From assembly GCF_021530565.1 (NCBI RefSeq), contig NZ_JAKGBI010000023.1:23643-87642 (forward strand): a stretch of DNA of 64,000 nt, given 5' to 3'. Origin of the DNA: Pseudoalteromonas sp. SMS1. GTDB lineage: Bacteria; Pseudomonadota; Gammaproteobacteria; Enterobacterales; Alteromonadaceae. Every line of letters starts with the position of its first letter. The stretch's first letter is position 1. Under the pieces are notes generated by a model. It saw only the letters and a program-made list of their open reading frames with translations. It was not told where the DNA came from and made no database searches. Positions 45,927 through 54,378 of the stretch are shown piece by piece. A program made the position numbers and the translations under genes.

Positions 45927-47186
45927 TTAAATTACAGGATCGAAAAATACCTCTATCGGCTCTAAGCGGCCTTTCAGGTTCACTTCTGCGACTTTTTCTA
46001 ACGATTTTAACTGAGATTGCTCAACACTTACTTTACTGACAAGCAGTGGGGTATTCAGTTCTTTGGTTTTGCTTTCAATTCTCGCTGCAACGTTGACCGT
46101 ATCTCCTATTACGGTGTAATCCATACAACTTGAGCTCCCTACATTGCCTGCAATCGCATCTCCACTGTGCACGCCGATCCCTATCTCCAGCGCTGGCAGC
46201 CCTTCTTTTGTCAGTTCTATATTTAATTTTGCGAGCGTTTCGAGCATTTCTTTCGCTGCTTCAATGGCATTTTTAGCGCTGTTACCTTCATCCTGAGGTG
46301 TACCAAAAATAGCCATAATGGCATCACCAATAAATTTATCTATCATGCCGTCATACTTAAAAATGATGACACTCATCGCTGAGAAATAACGGTTTAATAA
46401 CGTCGTAATCACCTCGGGATCATGCACCTCGCACAAACTCGTAAAGCGTCTTATATCAGCCATCAACACGGTGACATTGCGTCGCTCCCCTCCCGGTTCA
46501 ATGTCCACTTTCCCTGTTTCTACAGCGCTCACTAATTTTTTAGGTAGATATCGAAGTAATCGCTCTCTGTGCCTCAACCGCGTATATGTGTTCGTAATAT
46601 AACTAGAAATAGACCAAGCCAATAAGCCAGAGAACAAAATAATAATTTGCTCGTGCAACTCAATTGCACGCGCTGTACCGCTGTGTTCTAAAATCAGCGT
46701 GCCGGTTGCCAAACAGCATAGTGTTGAGTAATAGATAATTAATTTACCTTGTCTAAATGCACTCATCACATTAAAAAGAATGAGGGCACTCATCAGCATT
46801 AATTCAAACTCTGTATTGTGCATATCATGCAAAAAATGACCGATCTCTGACAGAAACTCCATCTCCAACGTGATAAGCAAAATGATTAAGTAGTCGAATA
46901 AAATCGAGACATACTTTAACCAAGGTTTATAGTTCTTCCCCTTCGCCCACATAGCCACGACACAACACCAAACAGCAGTCATTGCCATCGTGCCTAAATC
47001 AACAACAATCAATGTCCAGTCGATGCCACTATTGAGCAAACCAATAAATAACTCTAAAAGAAACAGAGACATTAACCCGTAAAAACGGATCCGATTAATA
47101 TGCAGCTCCATCTCCATTTCACGTTGTTGATAGCAATCAGTCAGCAACGCGTCAAACGTCTCATCTATGTCCTTTAACCATTTCAT
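45927..47186 (-). CDS. Membrane-bound class III adenylate cyclase
   Basis: A 419-residue protein with about six hydrophobic spans in residues 30-205, then a class III cyclase domain (about 235-415). Both metal aspartates are visible (VLMADIRRFTSL and KFIGDAIMAIFG). The adenine-specifying pair Lys (in DKFIGD) and Asp (in MDYTVIGDTVN) are present, as are the transition-state Asn and Arg (VNVAARIE). It should therefore make cAMP from ATP. The membrane part resembles the six-helix anchors of mycobacterial and Spirulina-type cyclases, not a known sensor. Transcribed alone. Confidence 0.93.
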   Translation of the reverse strand: MKWLKDIDETFDALLTDCYQQREMEMELHINRIRFYGLMSLFLLELFIGLLNSGIDWTLIVVDLGTMAMTAVWCCVVAMWAKGKNYKPWLKYVSILFDYLIILLITLEMEFLSEIGHFLHDMHNTEFELMLMSALILFNVMSAFRQGKLIIYYSTLCCLATGTLILEHSGTARAIELHEQIIILFSGLLAWSISSYITNTYTRLRHRERLLRYLPKKLVSAVETGKVDIEPGGERRNVTVLMADIRRFTSLCEVHDPEVITTLLNRYFSAMSVIIFKYDGMIDKFIGDAIMAIFGTPQDEGNSAKNAIEAAKEMLETLAKLNIELTKEGLPALEIGIGVHSGDAIAGNVGSSSCMDYTVIGDTVNVAARIESKTKELNTPLLVSKVSVEQSQLKSLEKVAEVNLKGRLEPIEVFFDPVI

Positions 47187-47396
47187 TGTTCGTTGTTCAC
47201 CGGTTTAATTTTGTGATTACGTATAGGCGCCCTATTTCACTTGACACGCAATACATGTAAATTTGACCTATAGAGTGTAGCCAAGCATTGTAAAGTTAAC
47301 ATAACAGCATTCTGTGTTTAGGGTGGGTTTATAGCAAATATAAGACAGGCTTGATGCGCAAAACAGAGCGGTGTGATTTACATAGCCGCAACGGTA

Positions 47397-47432
47397 GCAG
47401 TATGGCTTAAGCAGTAAACTTAGCCATACTGC
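47397..47432 (-). terminator. Strong stem-loop after the S41/beta-lactamase-fold gene
   Basis: GCAGTATGGCT pairs perfectly with AGCCATACTGC and extends by AAG/CTT past one bulged T, with a seven-base loop. It begins 13 bp beyond the stop codon. No T-run follows on the minus strand, so it may protect the 3' end rather than terminate on its own. Confidence 0.5.
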
Positions 47433-47444
47433 GAACCCAAAAGA

Positions 47445-50045
47445 CTAGGGTTGTTGATTGTTTGCTTGGTATTGAACGCCAAAACGATAGAGAGTTGACT
47501 CTAACTCGTTTAACCTTTGCGATATGTCATCTTTACCGCTGGTATAGTCTTCCCCATTTGCCAAGACGATGATGCCTGTTTTGGTATGATGATTATATGA
47601 CATTTTCGCAAGGGTACCCGGATCTCCTCCGTTGTGACCGAAAAATGAGCCATCCCAATACCAAAACACACCTTGTTTATAGGGGATATTATACACTTCA
47701 CTTTGAGCTGCAAGCATTTGCGCTACGCTGCTTTCATCCAAAATGCGAACCCCATCAAAGTGGCCTTTGTTTGCAATGGCGATAAGGAACTTGCTCAAAT
47801 CGTGGCTGCTTATATTCAGGTCTCCATCGTAAAATGTTGCATAACTATATTCAGGAATCGCATGCCTAATGCCATTCTGGTCAATACTGTACTGCACCGC
47901 TTTGGGGTTATTTTCATCCAACTCAGTATGATACCAATGTGTATTGTGCATATTTAAAGGCGCAAAAATCTGCTGTTGCATATCTTGCGCTAAATCTAGC
48001 CCCGTCTTTTGCTCGACCGCATGCATAGCCAGTGCAGACCCGATATTTGAGTAGCCCATTACCCTGTTCGGCAAACCCTGCTCATCGTCATAATAGATGC
48101 CACTTCCCACATACCTTCCCCCAGGTTTAAAGTAATCAATGGCTAAAAACGTTTCGAGATCTTGCGTCACAGGCGTCTCGGCATCACACAGTGGAATACC
48201 AAAAGCACTTAACAACGGCAACCCCGTTTCGTGCACATAATAAGTACATAAAATCATATCACTGTCTTTGATGCCTGATGTATGCGTCACCAAGTTACGC
48301 AAGTTGATTTGATCTCCTAAGTTTTGCGGATTATTTGGATCAAAAGTTAAATTCATCATTACGACATTATCGTCAAGGCTCACGAGACCTTTCTCAACTT
48401 GCTGCATAATGGAGACTGCTGAAACAGCCTTGCTTATTGAACCCACATTATATGGCGTGTGTACAGTAGAGACGCGCGCGTTATCGATATCGGCAAAACC
48501 TACCGCGTGTTCATACACGATCTCCCCCTCAGATATAACAGCGACTGATAAACTGGGCAAACCGGTCTCTGTCAGCGCACGTCCAAGCTCGGCATCAAGT
48601 TTTGCTTTATCAAATTGATGTTTCGTTACTTGATGCTGAGATTGAATGACAAACTCTATTGGCGTATCCGTGTTAAGCTTATGATCGACACTCGCGTAAG
48701 CAGGCATCAATACGTCAGGTGTCACCCCTGTTTTTTCAAGGACCTCGCCCGACTTACTCTTATACACTTCATGGCTCAAACTAAGCTCCCAACCGCCAGG
48801 GAGTTCATGTGTCAAAGAGTCAGAGACACTGCCATTAGTTGCTTCACCAATCAGTTTACTTTGCGGTAGAGTTTTTAAAGCTTGGGCCAAGACCTCCGCG
48901 CCACTACCTGTGTTTTCACCAATTAACACATAAATGGGCTTTGTGTAGGTGTGTGAATCGCTGGGTGATACGGTGAGCTCAATTAACTGCCCTTGATGTG
49001 ATTTGTTGATAATTTGTTTGGTTGCGAACGTATACGCTTGTTCCGTAAAGTAACCCGCAATCTTACGCGATATATCATCAAATCCACCGCCGTTATACCG
49101 GAGATCGATGATGAGACTCTGGGTTTCCTCAAGCGCTTCAAGTACTTTGTGCATCACTTTATCTGTATTTTCTAGATCTCTCTCAATTTTAGATACGATG
49201 TCATCATCGGAGTCATCTTCAACCATGTCATGAACCCGGTCGATTCGAATATAGCCAAGACTGTCAGAGATATTTCCATAAAATACTGCATTGCTGTTTT
49301 CGTAGGTGTGTAGTTTACCGTCTTGCATCAAATGCTTGAGCACAGTGAACTCTTTCTGTCGAATAGATGCGATGGCTTCGTCAACATTCTCACTATCAAG
49401 CAACAGTGCTTCTCTTAATAGCGTATCGATTTTATTGCCATCCGCGCTATTGTCAAAGTTGTCACTTAGACTCAAATGCCCATCGCCAAACTCGGTAAAG
49501 ATATCATCCATGACGGTGAGGAATGCATCTTTTGACATTGAAGCGGTAATTTTTGGTTTGTTCTCTGTATACACTTGCTGCCAGTCAATGTCACGAACGG
49601 CAAAGAAAGCATAATATTCGTTGAGTGTGTGCCACACGTAGTCAAATATTTGTGGGTAATCCATTTGAGTGACTAATTGGCTTCCTTGGCAGTGCTCTGG
49701 CAGCGATTCTAGCTTGCTCAAAGTTAAATCAGACGATGCTGGACTTGCAAAAGTAAGCGTGTCGTTAGAATCGGATATAGACATGTACTTTAGCGCTTCG
49801 GATATGTCTTCCTTGCTCTGTACAGCAACCTTGATACAGGCTTTGCTATTAAAATGGTAGGTGGTAAGGCCGCTGTCAATGATAGACCAAATTTGCCCAT
49901 GCCCAGATAAATTCCAATCACCCGCAAAATCAGATAACACTGCGGGTCTATCTTTATCATCCGGTTCAATGACCTTTATTTCATTGTCGTCACATCCTGT
50001 CAAAAACATCGCCGAAGCCAAAATACTTAACGTAAACCTATTCAC
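47445..50045 (-). CDS. Lipoprotein fusion of an S41 peptidase and a beta-lactamase-fold (S12) serine hydrolase
   Basis: An 866-residue lipoprotein (LTGC lipobox, Cys18). Residues about 130-450 are an S41 domain: FGDGHLSLSD with His190, IDLRYNGGGFDD, and the nucleophile Ser381 in ENTGSGAEVLAQAL. The pattern fits the Ser/His tricorn/IRBP type, without a visible PDZ. Residues about 480-860 are a class C beta-lactamase/S12 domain with SISK (Ser536, Lys539), a YSN motif near residue 660 and HNGGDPG near 820. Both active sites look intact. Fusion of two unrelated serine hydrolases in one lipoprotein suggests consecutive peptide or D-amino-acid peptide cleavage, but the substrate is unknown. Confidence 0.9.
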   Translation of the reverse strand: MNRFTLSILASAMFLTGCDDNEIKVIEPDDKDRPAVLSDFAGDWNLSGHGQIWSIIDSGLTTYHFNSKACIKVAVQSKEDISEALKYMSISDSNDTLTFASPASSDLTLSKLESLPEHCQGSQLVTQMDYPQIFDYVWHTLNEYYAFFAVRDIDWQQVYTENKPKITASMSKDAFLTVMDDIFTEFGDGHLSLSDNFDNSADGNKIDTLLREALLLDSENVDEAIASIRQKEFTVLKHLMQDGKLHTYENSNAVFYGNISDSLGYIRIDRVHDMVEDDSDDDIVSKIERDLENTDKVMHKVLEALEETQSLIIDLRYNGGGFDDISRKIAGYFTEQAYTFATKQIINKSHQGQLIELTVSPSDSHTYTKPIYVLIGENTGSGAEVLAQALKTLPQSKLIGEATNGSVSDSLTHELPGGWELSLSHEVYKSKSGEVLEKTGVTPDVLMPAYASVDHKLNTDTPIEFVIQSQHQVTKHQFDKAKLDAELGRALTETGLPSLSVAVISEGEIVYEHAVGFADIDNARVSTVHTPYNVGSISKAVSAVSIMQQVEKGLVSLDDNVVMMNLTFDPNNPQNLGDQINLRNLVTHTSGIKDSDMILCTYYVHETGLPLLSAFGIPLCDAETPVTQDLETFLAIDYFKPGGRYVGSGIYYDDEQGLPNRVMGYSNIGSALAMHAVEQKTGLDLAQDMQQQIFAPLNMHNTHWYHTELDENNPKAVQYSIDQNGIRHAIPEYSYATFYDGDLNISSHDLSKFLIAIANKGHFDGVRILDESSVAQMLAAQSEVYNIPYKQGVFWYWDGSFFGHNGGDPGTLAKMSYNHHTKTGIIVLANGEDYTSGKDDISQRLNELESTLYRFGVQYQANNQQP

Positions 50046-50368
50046 ATTTCTATCCTTATTGTTTTCAGAAACTGTGTCTATATTAGGAAACCATGGACCT
50101 CAATAATGTTTTTAAGTGAAGGTTTGCTGTGAGAACGCGTAATGGAATGTTGGCAGGAAATAACATTTGTTAAGTGATTAGAACGTGTCTCAGTATTTTC
50201 ATAAGGCCTCAATTCGATTTCATGCTCTCCAGAAATGGCTCTCGGACCGACATACCGAGGAGAAACACAAAAAAACAAAAAATAAACTTTAAAAAAACAT
50301 CTTTATTACATAAGATCCTTTCGGATTAAAAAGTACGCACTTTAGACAATTTTAAATGGAGGAAAATT
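50046..50368. other. Intergenic region, no gene seen
   Basis: About 320 bases between divergent genes. The right part is very AT-rich. A GGAGG-type ribosome site (ATGGAGGA) lies about eight bases before the ATG at 50369. I see no other clear signal. Confidence 0.5.
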
Positions 50369-51334
50369 ATGTCTAAAAAGTTGAAACTTGCCGCCATTGG
50401 GGCATCCCTATTTAGTACCTTTTCTTTTGCCAACATCTACATTGGCAATGTAAAATTTCAAGATAATTACGTCATTCCAGACCCAACTGGTAAACCTTTC
50501 TTAATAGAGTACACTCTATTTGGCTCGCAGCCAGGCCACCCGCAAGGGTTTGTGGAATTTAACTTGAGTTTAAATGGTACACCTACAAGCCTGTCGTTAG
50601 GTAAAGATCCGGTTCAAATTAACTGTGGCACTAACGGGTGCGTGCCAGTCAATCGCAGTCGATTTTATAGAGTCTATGGCAGCTCAATGGATCATTTCAC
50701 TCGTGACTACCTATCAAATTTATGTACGCCAACAAAGTTCCAAGTTATAGGGCGGTACAATGGTACTTCTTCACTCAGTCACAACGAGATAACGCTTGGC
50801 GGGAATGGAAAGCCTGACTGGTTTTTGAGCAGCGGGTTTATGACACCATCAAATATACCTATCGGTTATCCTGAAAGCATACGCATTAAATACACGGTAG
50901 AAAACTCAAACTGCAAAGAGTACCCCATATTGCCAGAAGTTGGCTTTTTCCTCGCGAATACCAACCAACAACCAATCCATTATTTCGGTTCGATACCAGC
51001 CTTGGGAGGTTCTGGCTCTCAACATGAAGTAAATATATCTCTGCAACATCTCAACTTACCAGTTGGTAAGTACCACATTATTTTACTGGCAGATGTGCAT
51101 CGTAGCGTCGATGAAAAGGACGAAACCAATAACTTTGGTACCTTTGCTTTACATGTCTATGACCCTGCACAACAAGGCTCAAGTGTACATAACTCCGCTA
51201 TCGACAAGCTAAATACACTTGATAATAAGCCCGTTTCAACAGCTTTTAGTAATCAATTTGATGCCGCTCGCTTTCATTCATCAAAATCGTCGATAGACGC
51301 GTTAAATGAAGTGACCGAAGACAGCATAAAATAA
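50369..51334 (+). CDS. Secreted protein with a CARDB-like Ig domain
   Basis: A 321-residue exported protein with a signal peptide (1-21, SFA). The mature part is rich in beta strands and has several cysteines. Residues about 155-265 end in ILLADVHRSVDEKDETNNFG, the E-x-DE-x-NN signature of CARDB adhesion-type domains. The first 150 residues match nothing I know. It could be a surface-binding or matrix protein. It starts behind a strong ribosome site and is alone in its unit. Confidence 0.65.
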   Translation: MSKKLKLAAIGASLFSTFSFANIYIGNVKFQDNYVIPDPTGKPFLIEYTLFGSQPGHPQGFVEFNLSLNGTPTSLSLGKDPVQINCGTNGCVPVNRSRFYRVYGSSMDHFTRDYLSNLCTPTKFQVIGRYNGTSSLSHNEITLGGNGKPDWFLSSGFMTPSNIPIGYPESIRIKYTVENSNCKEYPILPEVGFFLANTNQQPIHYFGSIPALGGSGSQHEVNISLQHLNLPVGKYHIILLADVHRSVDEKDETNNFGTFALHVYDPAQQGSSVHNSAIDKLNTLDNKPVSTAFSNQFDAARFHSSKSSIDALNEVTEDSIK

Positions 51335-51345
51335 CTGCAAATCTG

Positions 51346-51373
51346 CGCGCTTGGTGTTGTTCACGCAAGCGCG
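51346..51373 (+). other. Stem-loop after the CARDB-like gene
   Basis: CGCGCTTG pairs with CAAGCGCG, with GTG/CAC continuing the stem past one bulge. It begins 12 bases after the stop codon. There is no T-run, so it is probably a 3'-end stability structure. Confidence 0.45.
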
Positions 51374-51525
51374 ACCGCAAATATCACAAGCTCATAATCA
51401 ACAACTTAATAAAATGCCTGTGAAAGTAAAAATAATTCAAAAAAATTCCATTGCGCTGTTATAAATCTAAATTTCCCTCGTTTTACTAACTGAACAACAA
51501 AAAACTCATCAACGAGGAACGAAGA

Positions 51526-52035
51526 ATGAGAACTCTGCTAGCCCTTTGTTTTGGTTTATCGGCCGTATCTGTTGGTGCGCAAGCAGCACCACAAGAATGG
51601 CAAGGTTTCTTTAAAGGTCAATGTGAATTAGTCGCACCTGGATATGGCTCTTTATATAAATTTCCAATGTCTTTGGAAGTTGGCGCACCTGTTGAAAATA
51701 AAGCTGACTGGATCATTACTTATGGAGAAGGCGCAACCGCGCAACCCCGTAACTATACGTTAGTGACCCTAGACGAGAAAAAAGGACACTACGCAGTTGA
51801 TGAAAATAATGGCATTGTGATTGACCAATACCTGTTTGAAAACAAGTTCGTTAGTCTTTTTGAAATTGGCTCAAGCAAGCTCAATGCAAGTTATGAATTA
51901 CATGGTGATGGCTCTCTAGACGTCGAAATTATTACTTATACATTTGACACCATTCGTGAAGCGCAAGTAGGCCCTTATTTGGTCGCCAACTATGGCGGTA
52001 AACGTATCCAAAAGTGTCAATTATTCAAATGGTAA
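51526..52035 (+). CDS. Secreted hypothetical protein
   Basis: A 169-residue protein with a signal peptide (1-20, AQA). The mature chain looks all-beta and has two cysteines (near residues 32 and 165), one at each end, which could form a disulphide. GAGGAACGA precedes the ATG. I do not recognise a family. It resembles small single-domain exported beta-barrel or lipocalin-like proteins in size only. Its neighbour on the left is another secreted protein, separated by 190 bp and a stem-loop. Confidence 0.7.
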   Translation: MRTLLALCFGLSAVSVGAQAAPQEWQGFFKGQCELVAPGYGSLYKFPMSLEVGAPVENKADWIITYGEGATAQPRNYTLVTLDEKKGHYAVDENNGIVIDQYLFENKFVSLFEIGSSKLNASYELHGDGSLDVEIITYTFDTIREAQVGPYLVANYGGKRIQKCQLFKW

Positions 52036-52134
52036 TTCTAGCCGCTTGATAAAAGTATTTACATTGATACCGCCTACTCGGGAAGCAATGTAAAAAACCA
52101 AGAACATGCCCGTCACTTGGTTTATCCGTGTGAG

Positions 52135-52185
52135 CTGCTTGGTAAGAACAAATAACAATAATAATAAATTTTTCTTACCAAGCAG
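52135..52185. repeat. Perfect 14-bp inverted repeat with AT-only loop between convergent genes
   Basis: CTGCTTGGTAAGAA at 52135-52148 and its exact reverse complement at 52172-52185 flank a 23-base AT-rich loop. It lies between the stops of two convergent genes. There is no T-run outside the stem, so a bidirectional end structure is likely but not a textbook terminator. Confidence 0.6.
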
Positions 52186-52197
52186 TATCCACACTTC

Positions 52198-53061
52198 TCA
52201 CGTGACCTCTTTACTTAGTTTTTCTACCTGTAAACATAGTGCTTTGATCAAAGGTTCGTTCAGCCTACTTTTCTTCACAACGAAATAAAGCGGCAACTCA
52301 AAATCTAGTCGCCGAGTCCGATGGACTGCATGTGGTAATAGTTCGACTTCGCTTTCATCGACAAAACTCATCCCTAGGCCCTGAGCAACCAACTCCATAC
52401 GCGTCCACTCATTAAAGCTAGAGAGATGGCTAATATGTGCTGACGGCAACTTGTCTTTTAACGCGTTATCAAAAGGACACGATTTACCTGCGCCAATCCA
52501 AGGTTTTTGCACGAGCAATGCTTGCTCATCATGCTGAGCCTCAAGCCATGTCTTCGGTATAACCGTGGTAATCATTCGATTAGCAATGAAGTACGACTCA
52601 AACTCATCGCCACTTAACCCATAAACATAACCACCATCTAAACAGCCCTTTTCAATCTGGTTTAGAATCTCACTGGTATTACTGGGGAGTAGCGCTATGG
52701 ACACTTGGGGGTTAGCGCGATGTATTTGCGCAAGTAGTTTGTCGCACCCTAATACTCTAGTAGAAAGGTTTAGCCCTAAAGTTAGTTTTCCAGCCAGTAT
52801 TGGGGCTAACTGCCCAGCAGTTGCAACAAGTTCATTTGCACTATTAAGCGTGACTTGCGCCTTTTCTTGTAGCGCAATGCCATGCGGTGTTAATCGCATT
52901 CCTTTGCTGGTGCGTTCAAACAAAGTGACATCTAGCTCTTGCTCTAATGCTTTTATATGTGCGCTCACTGCGGGCGGGGTGGTGCACAGTCGCTTTGCAG
53001 CTTTGGTCAAGTTTTGTTCTTTTGCGACCATAACAAATGACTTTAGATGATAAAGCTCCAT
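52198..53061 (-). CDS. LysR-family transcriptional regulator
   Basis: A 287-residue regulator. The helix-turn-helix is at residues about 2-60 (LKSFVMVAKEQNLTKAAKRL, then TTPPAVSAHIKALEQELDV). The effector domain follows, starting LAGKLTLGLNLSTRVLG. It is close to average LysR length. It begins 18 bp after the stop of the glycosyltransferase on the same strand, so both may share a message. Regulated genes are not apparent; the NRPS-like gene lies beyond the glycosyltransferase. Confidence 0.9.
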   Translation of the reverse strand: MELYHLKSFVMVAKEQNLTKAAKRLCTTPPAVSAHIKALEQELDVTLFERTSKGMRLTPHGIALQEKAQVTLNSANELVATAGQLAPILAGKLTLGLNLSTRVLGCDKLLAQIHRANPQVSIALLPSNTSEILNQIEKGCLDGGYVYGLSGDEFESYFIANRMITTVIPKTWLEAQHDEQALLVQKPWIGAGKSCPFDNALKDKLPSAHISHLSSFNEWTRMELVAQGLGMSFVDESEVELLPHAVHRTRRLDFELPLYFVVKKSRLNEPLIKALCLQVEKLSKEVT

Positions 53062-53079
53062 AACCCCCCCGGTCTGTCG

Positions 53080-53916
53080 TTAAAGGCCTAGCTTGTCTTT
53101 AAGCCAGCGTAAAGCCGGTCGACGGTATTTAAAATCGCTCATCTTCTGAGCATTAACATAGAGACATTGCCCTTTAGACGCCGCAACCCAGCGCTCCGTT
53201 TCCTCAAAGATATATTTCCGAGGTTTTTTGTGCCAATAATGATATACACGTTTGTGTCCGACCTCGCTGACATTTTCGTGACGGCAAAGAATAATACCTA
53301 ACGCAAACTGCTCCGCGGTATGAATGGTCGTATGCGCATCAATCAATGGCATTAACCACAAAGCACTGTCTAGGTGTTTACTATGTGATTCACAAATACC
53401 AATTAAACCAGAGTTGAACATTGGCATATCAGACTCAATCAGCCACTGACCAAACTCTGGGTGGGAAAATGATTTGCCAATCACACCTGCATGTTGTTTC
53501 GCAAAACGCTTCCCAGTTAAATCCCCTTCCTTTTCATGAAGTAACGTGCTGTTTTCAGAAACCTGATTGAACAAATCCATAATAGGCGCTTTAATCAGGG
53601 TATCTGTATCTAAGAAAATGACCTTGTGGGCATAGTGCGCCAGCAGAAACTTTAAACCAGCGAGCTTAAGTTTAAAGTGGTACCCATCTTCTCCCATCCA
53701 TTGTTGCTTCATATCATCTGTTAGCGGGATCACGTTTAGTTGAGGGTGATCATCGAATAGCTCAGAGCACTCAGCCAATACACATATTTGCGCCTCGGGG
53801 TTATGAAATATAAGGCTTGCAATACTCAGTTGTGCTTCAAGGTAGTGGCGCTCTTGTTTACCATAAATGATATAAACAAAGCTCTGTTCAAACTTCTCTA
53901 AGTTATTCTGTTCCAA
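53080..53916 (-). CDS. Glycosyltransferase with GT8/glycogenin-like GT-A fold
   Basis: The frame opens at 53970, but I favour TTG 53916 (reads EQNNLEKFEQSFVYIIYGKQ), ten bases after GGAAGA, giving 278 residues. The GT-A core has KVIFLDTDTLIK, the DxD metal-binding motif, and a later FNSGLIGI segment, both typical of GT8-like nucleotide-sugar transferases. No signal peptide or membrane span is seen, so it is cytoplasmic. Its acceptor is unknown. Upstream on the same strand is a possible tiny membrane frame that overlaps it, and downstream a LysR gene 18 bp away. Confidence 0.75.
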   Translation of the reverse strand: MEQNNLEKFEQSFVYIIYGKQERHYLEAQLSIASLIFHNPEAQICVLAECSELFDDHPQLNVIPLTDDMKQQWMGEDGYHFKLKLAGLKFLLAHYAHKVIFLDTDTLIKAPIMDLFNQVSENSTLLHEKEGDLTGKRFAKQHAGVIGKSFSHPEFGQWLIESDMPMFNSGLIGICESHSKHLDSALWLMPLIDAHTTIHTAEQFALGIILCRHENVSEVGHKRVYHYWHKKPRKYIFEETERWVAASKGQCLYVNAQKMSDFKYRRPALRWLKDKLGL

Positions 53917-54116
53917 GGCAATAATTCTTCCATATGCATCACTGCCAAAAATATACCATAAAACCAGCAAATAATCAGATCAAAACCATTTTTACAACTT
54001 ATATTCCAATACAGGAAAATAAAAAGAATAATTAGCATGAAGAGAAAAACCGCCCAAATATCACCTAAAAAACATAGAGATAAAAACGTTATAATATACC
54101 CCCACCTCGAGAGCAA
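53898..54116 (-). CDS. Possible small hydrophobic protein overlapping the glycosyltransferase start
   Basis: A 72-residue frame with TTG start and two or three hydrophobic spans (GYIITFLSLCFLGDIWAVFL and onward). It overlaps the first codons of the glycosyltransferase in another frame, which would fit coupling. Against it: the region is very AT-rich, which makes hydrophobic text by chance, and no ribosome site is visible. The rest of the gap to 54372 is AT-rich and shows no other gene. Confidence 0.25.
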   Translation of the reverse strand: MLSRWGYIITFLSLCFLGDIWAVFLFMLIILFIFLYWNISCKNGFDLIICWFYGIFLAVMHMEELLPWNRIT

Positions 54117-54378
54117 AGTAAGAATAGAAATTTAAAAAAACAACATTTAAAACCACAATCAAACAGAAAGTTAAAATAAAAAAACAATGAAGTGGCCAGT
54201 ATAAAATTATAAGTCATTATTTTTACGGTAAAAAATAAAATAGAGTTTTTACTCAAAAATCAGTACACAAATAAGATACAGATCCACATAGTAAACGCAA
54301 TTTAAACACCTTTCTGATACCTTTGAAGCACATAAAAAATACAAAAATCAATAACAAAACCACAGAAGGAAATTGCAA

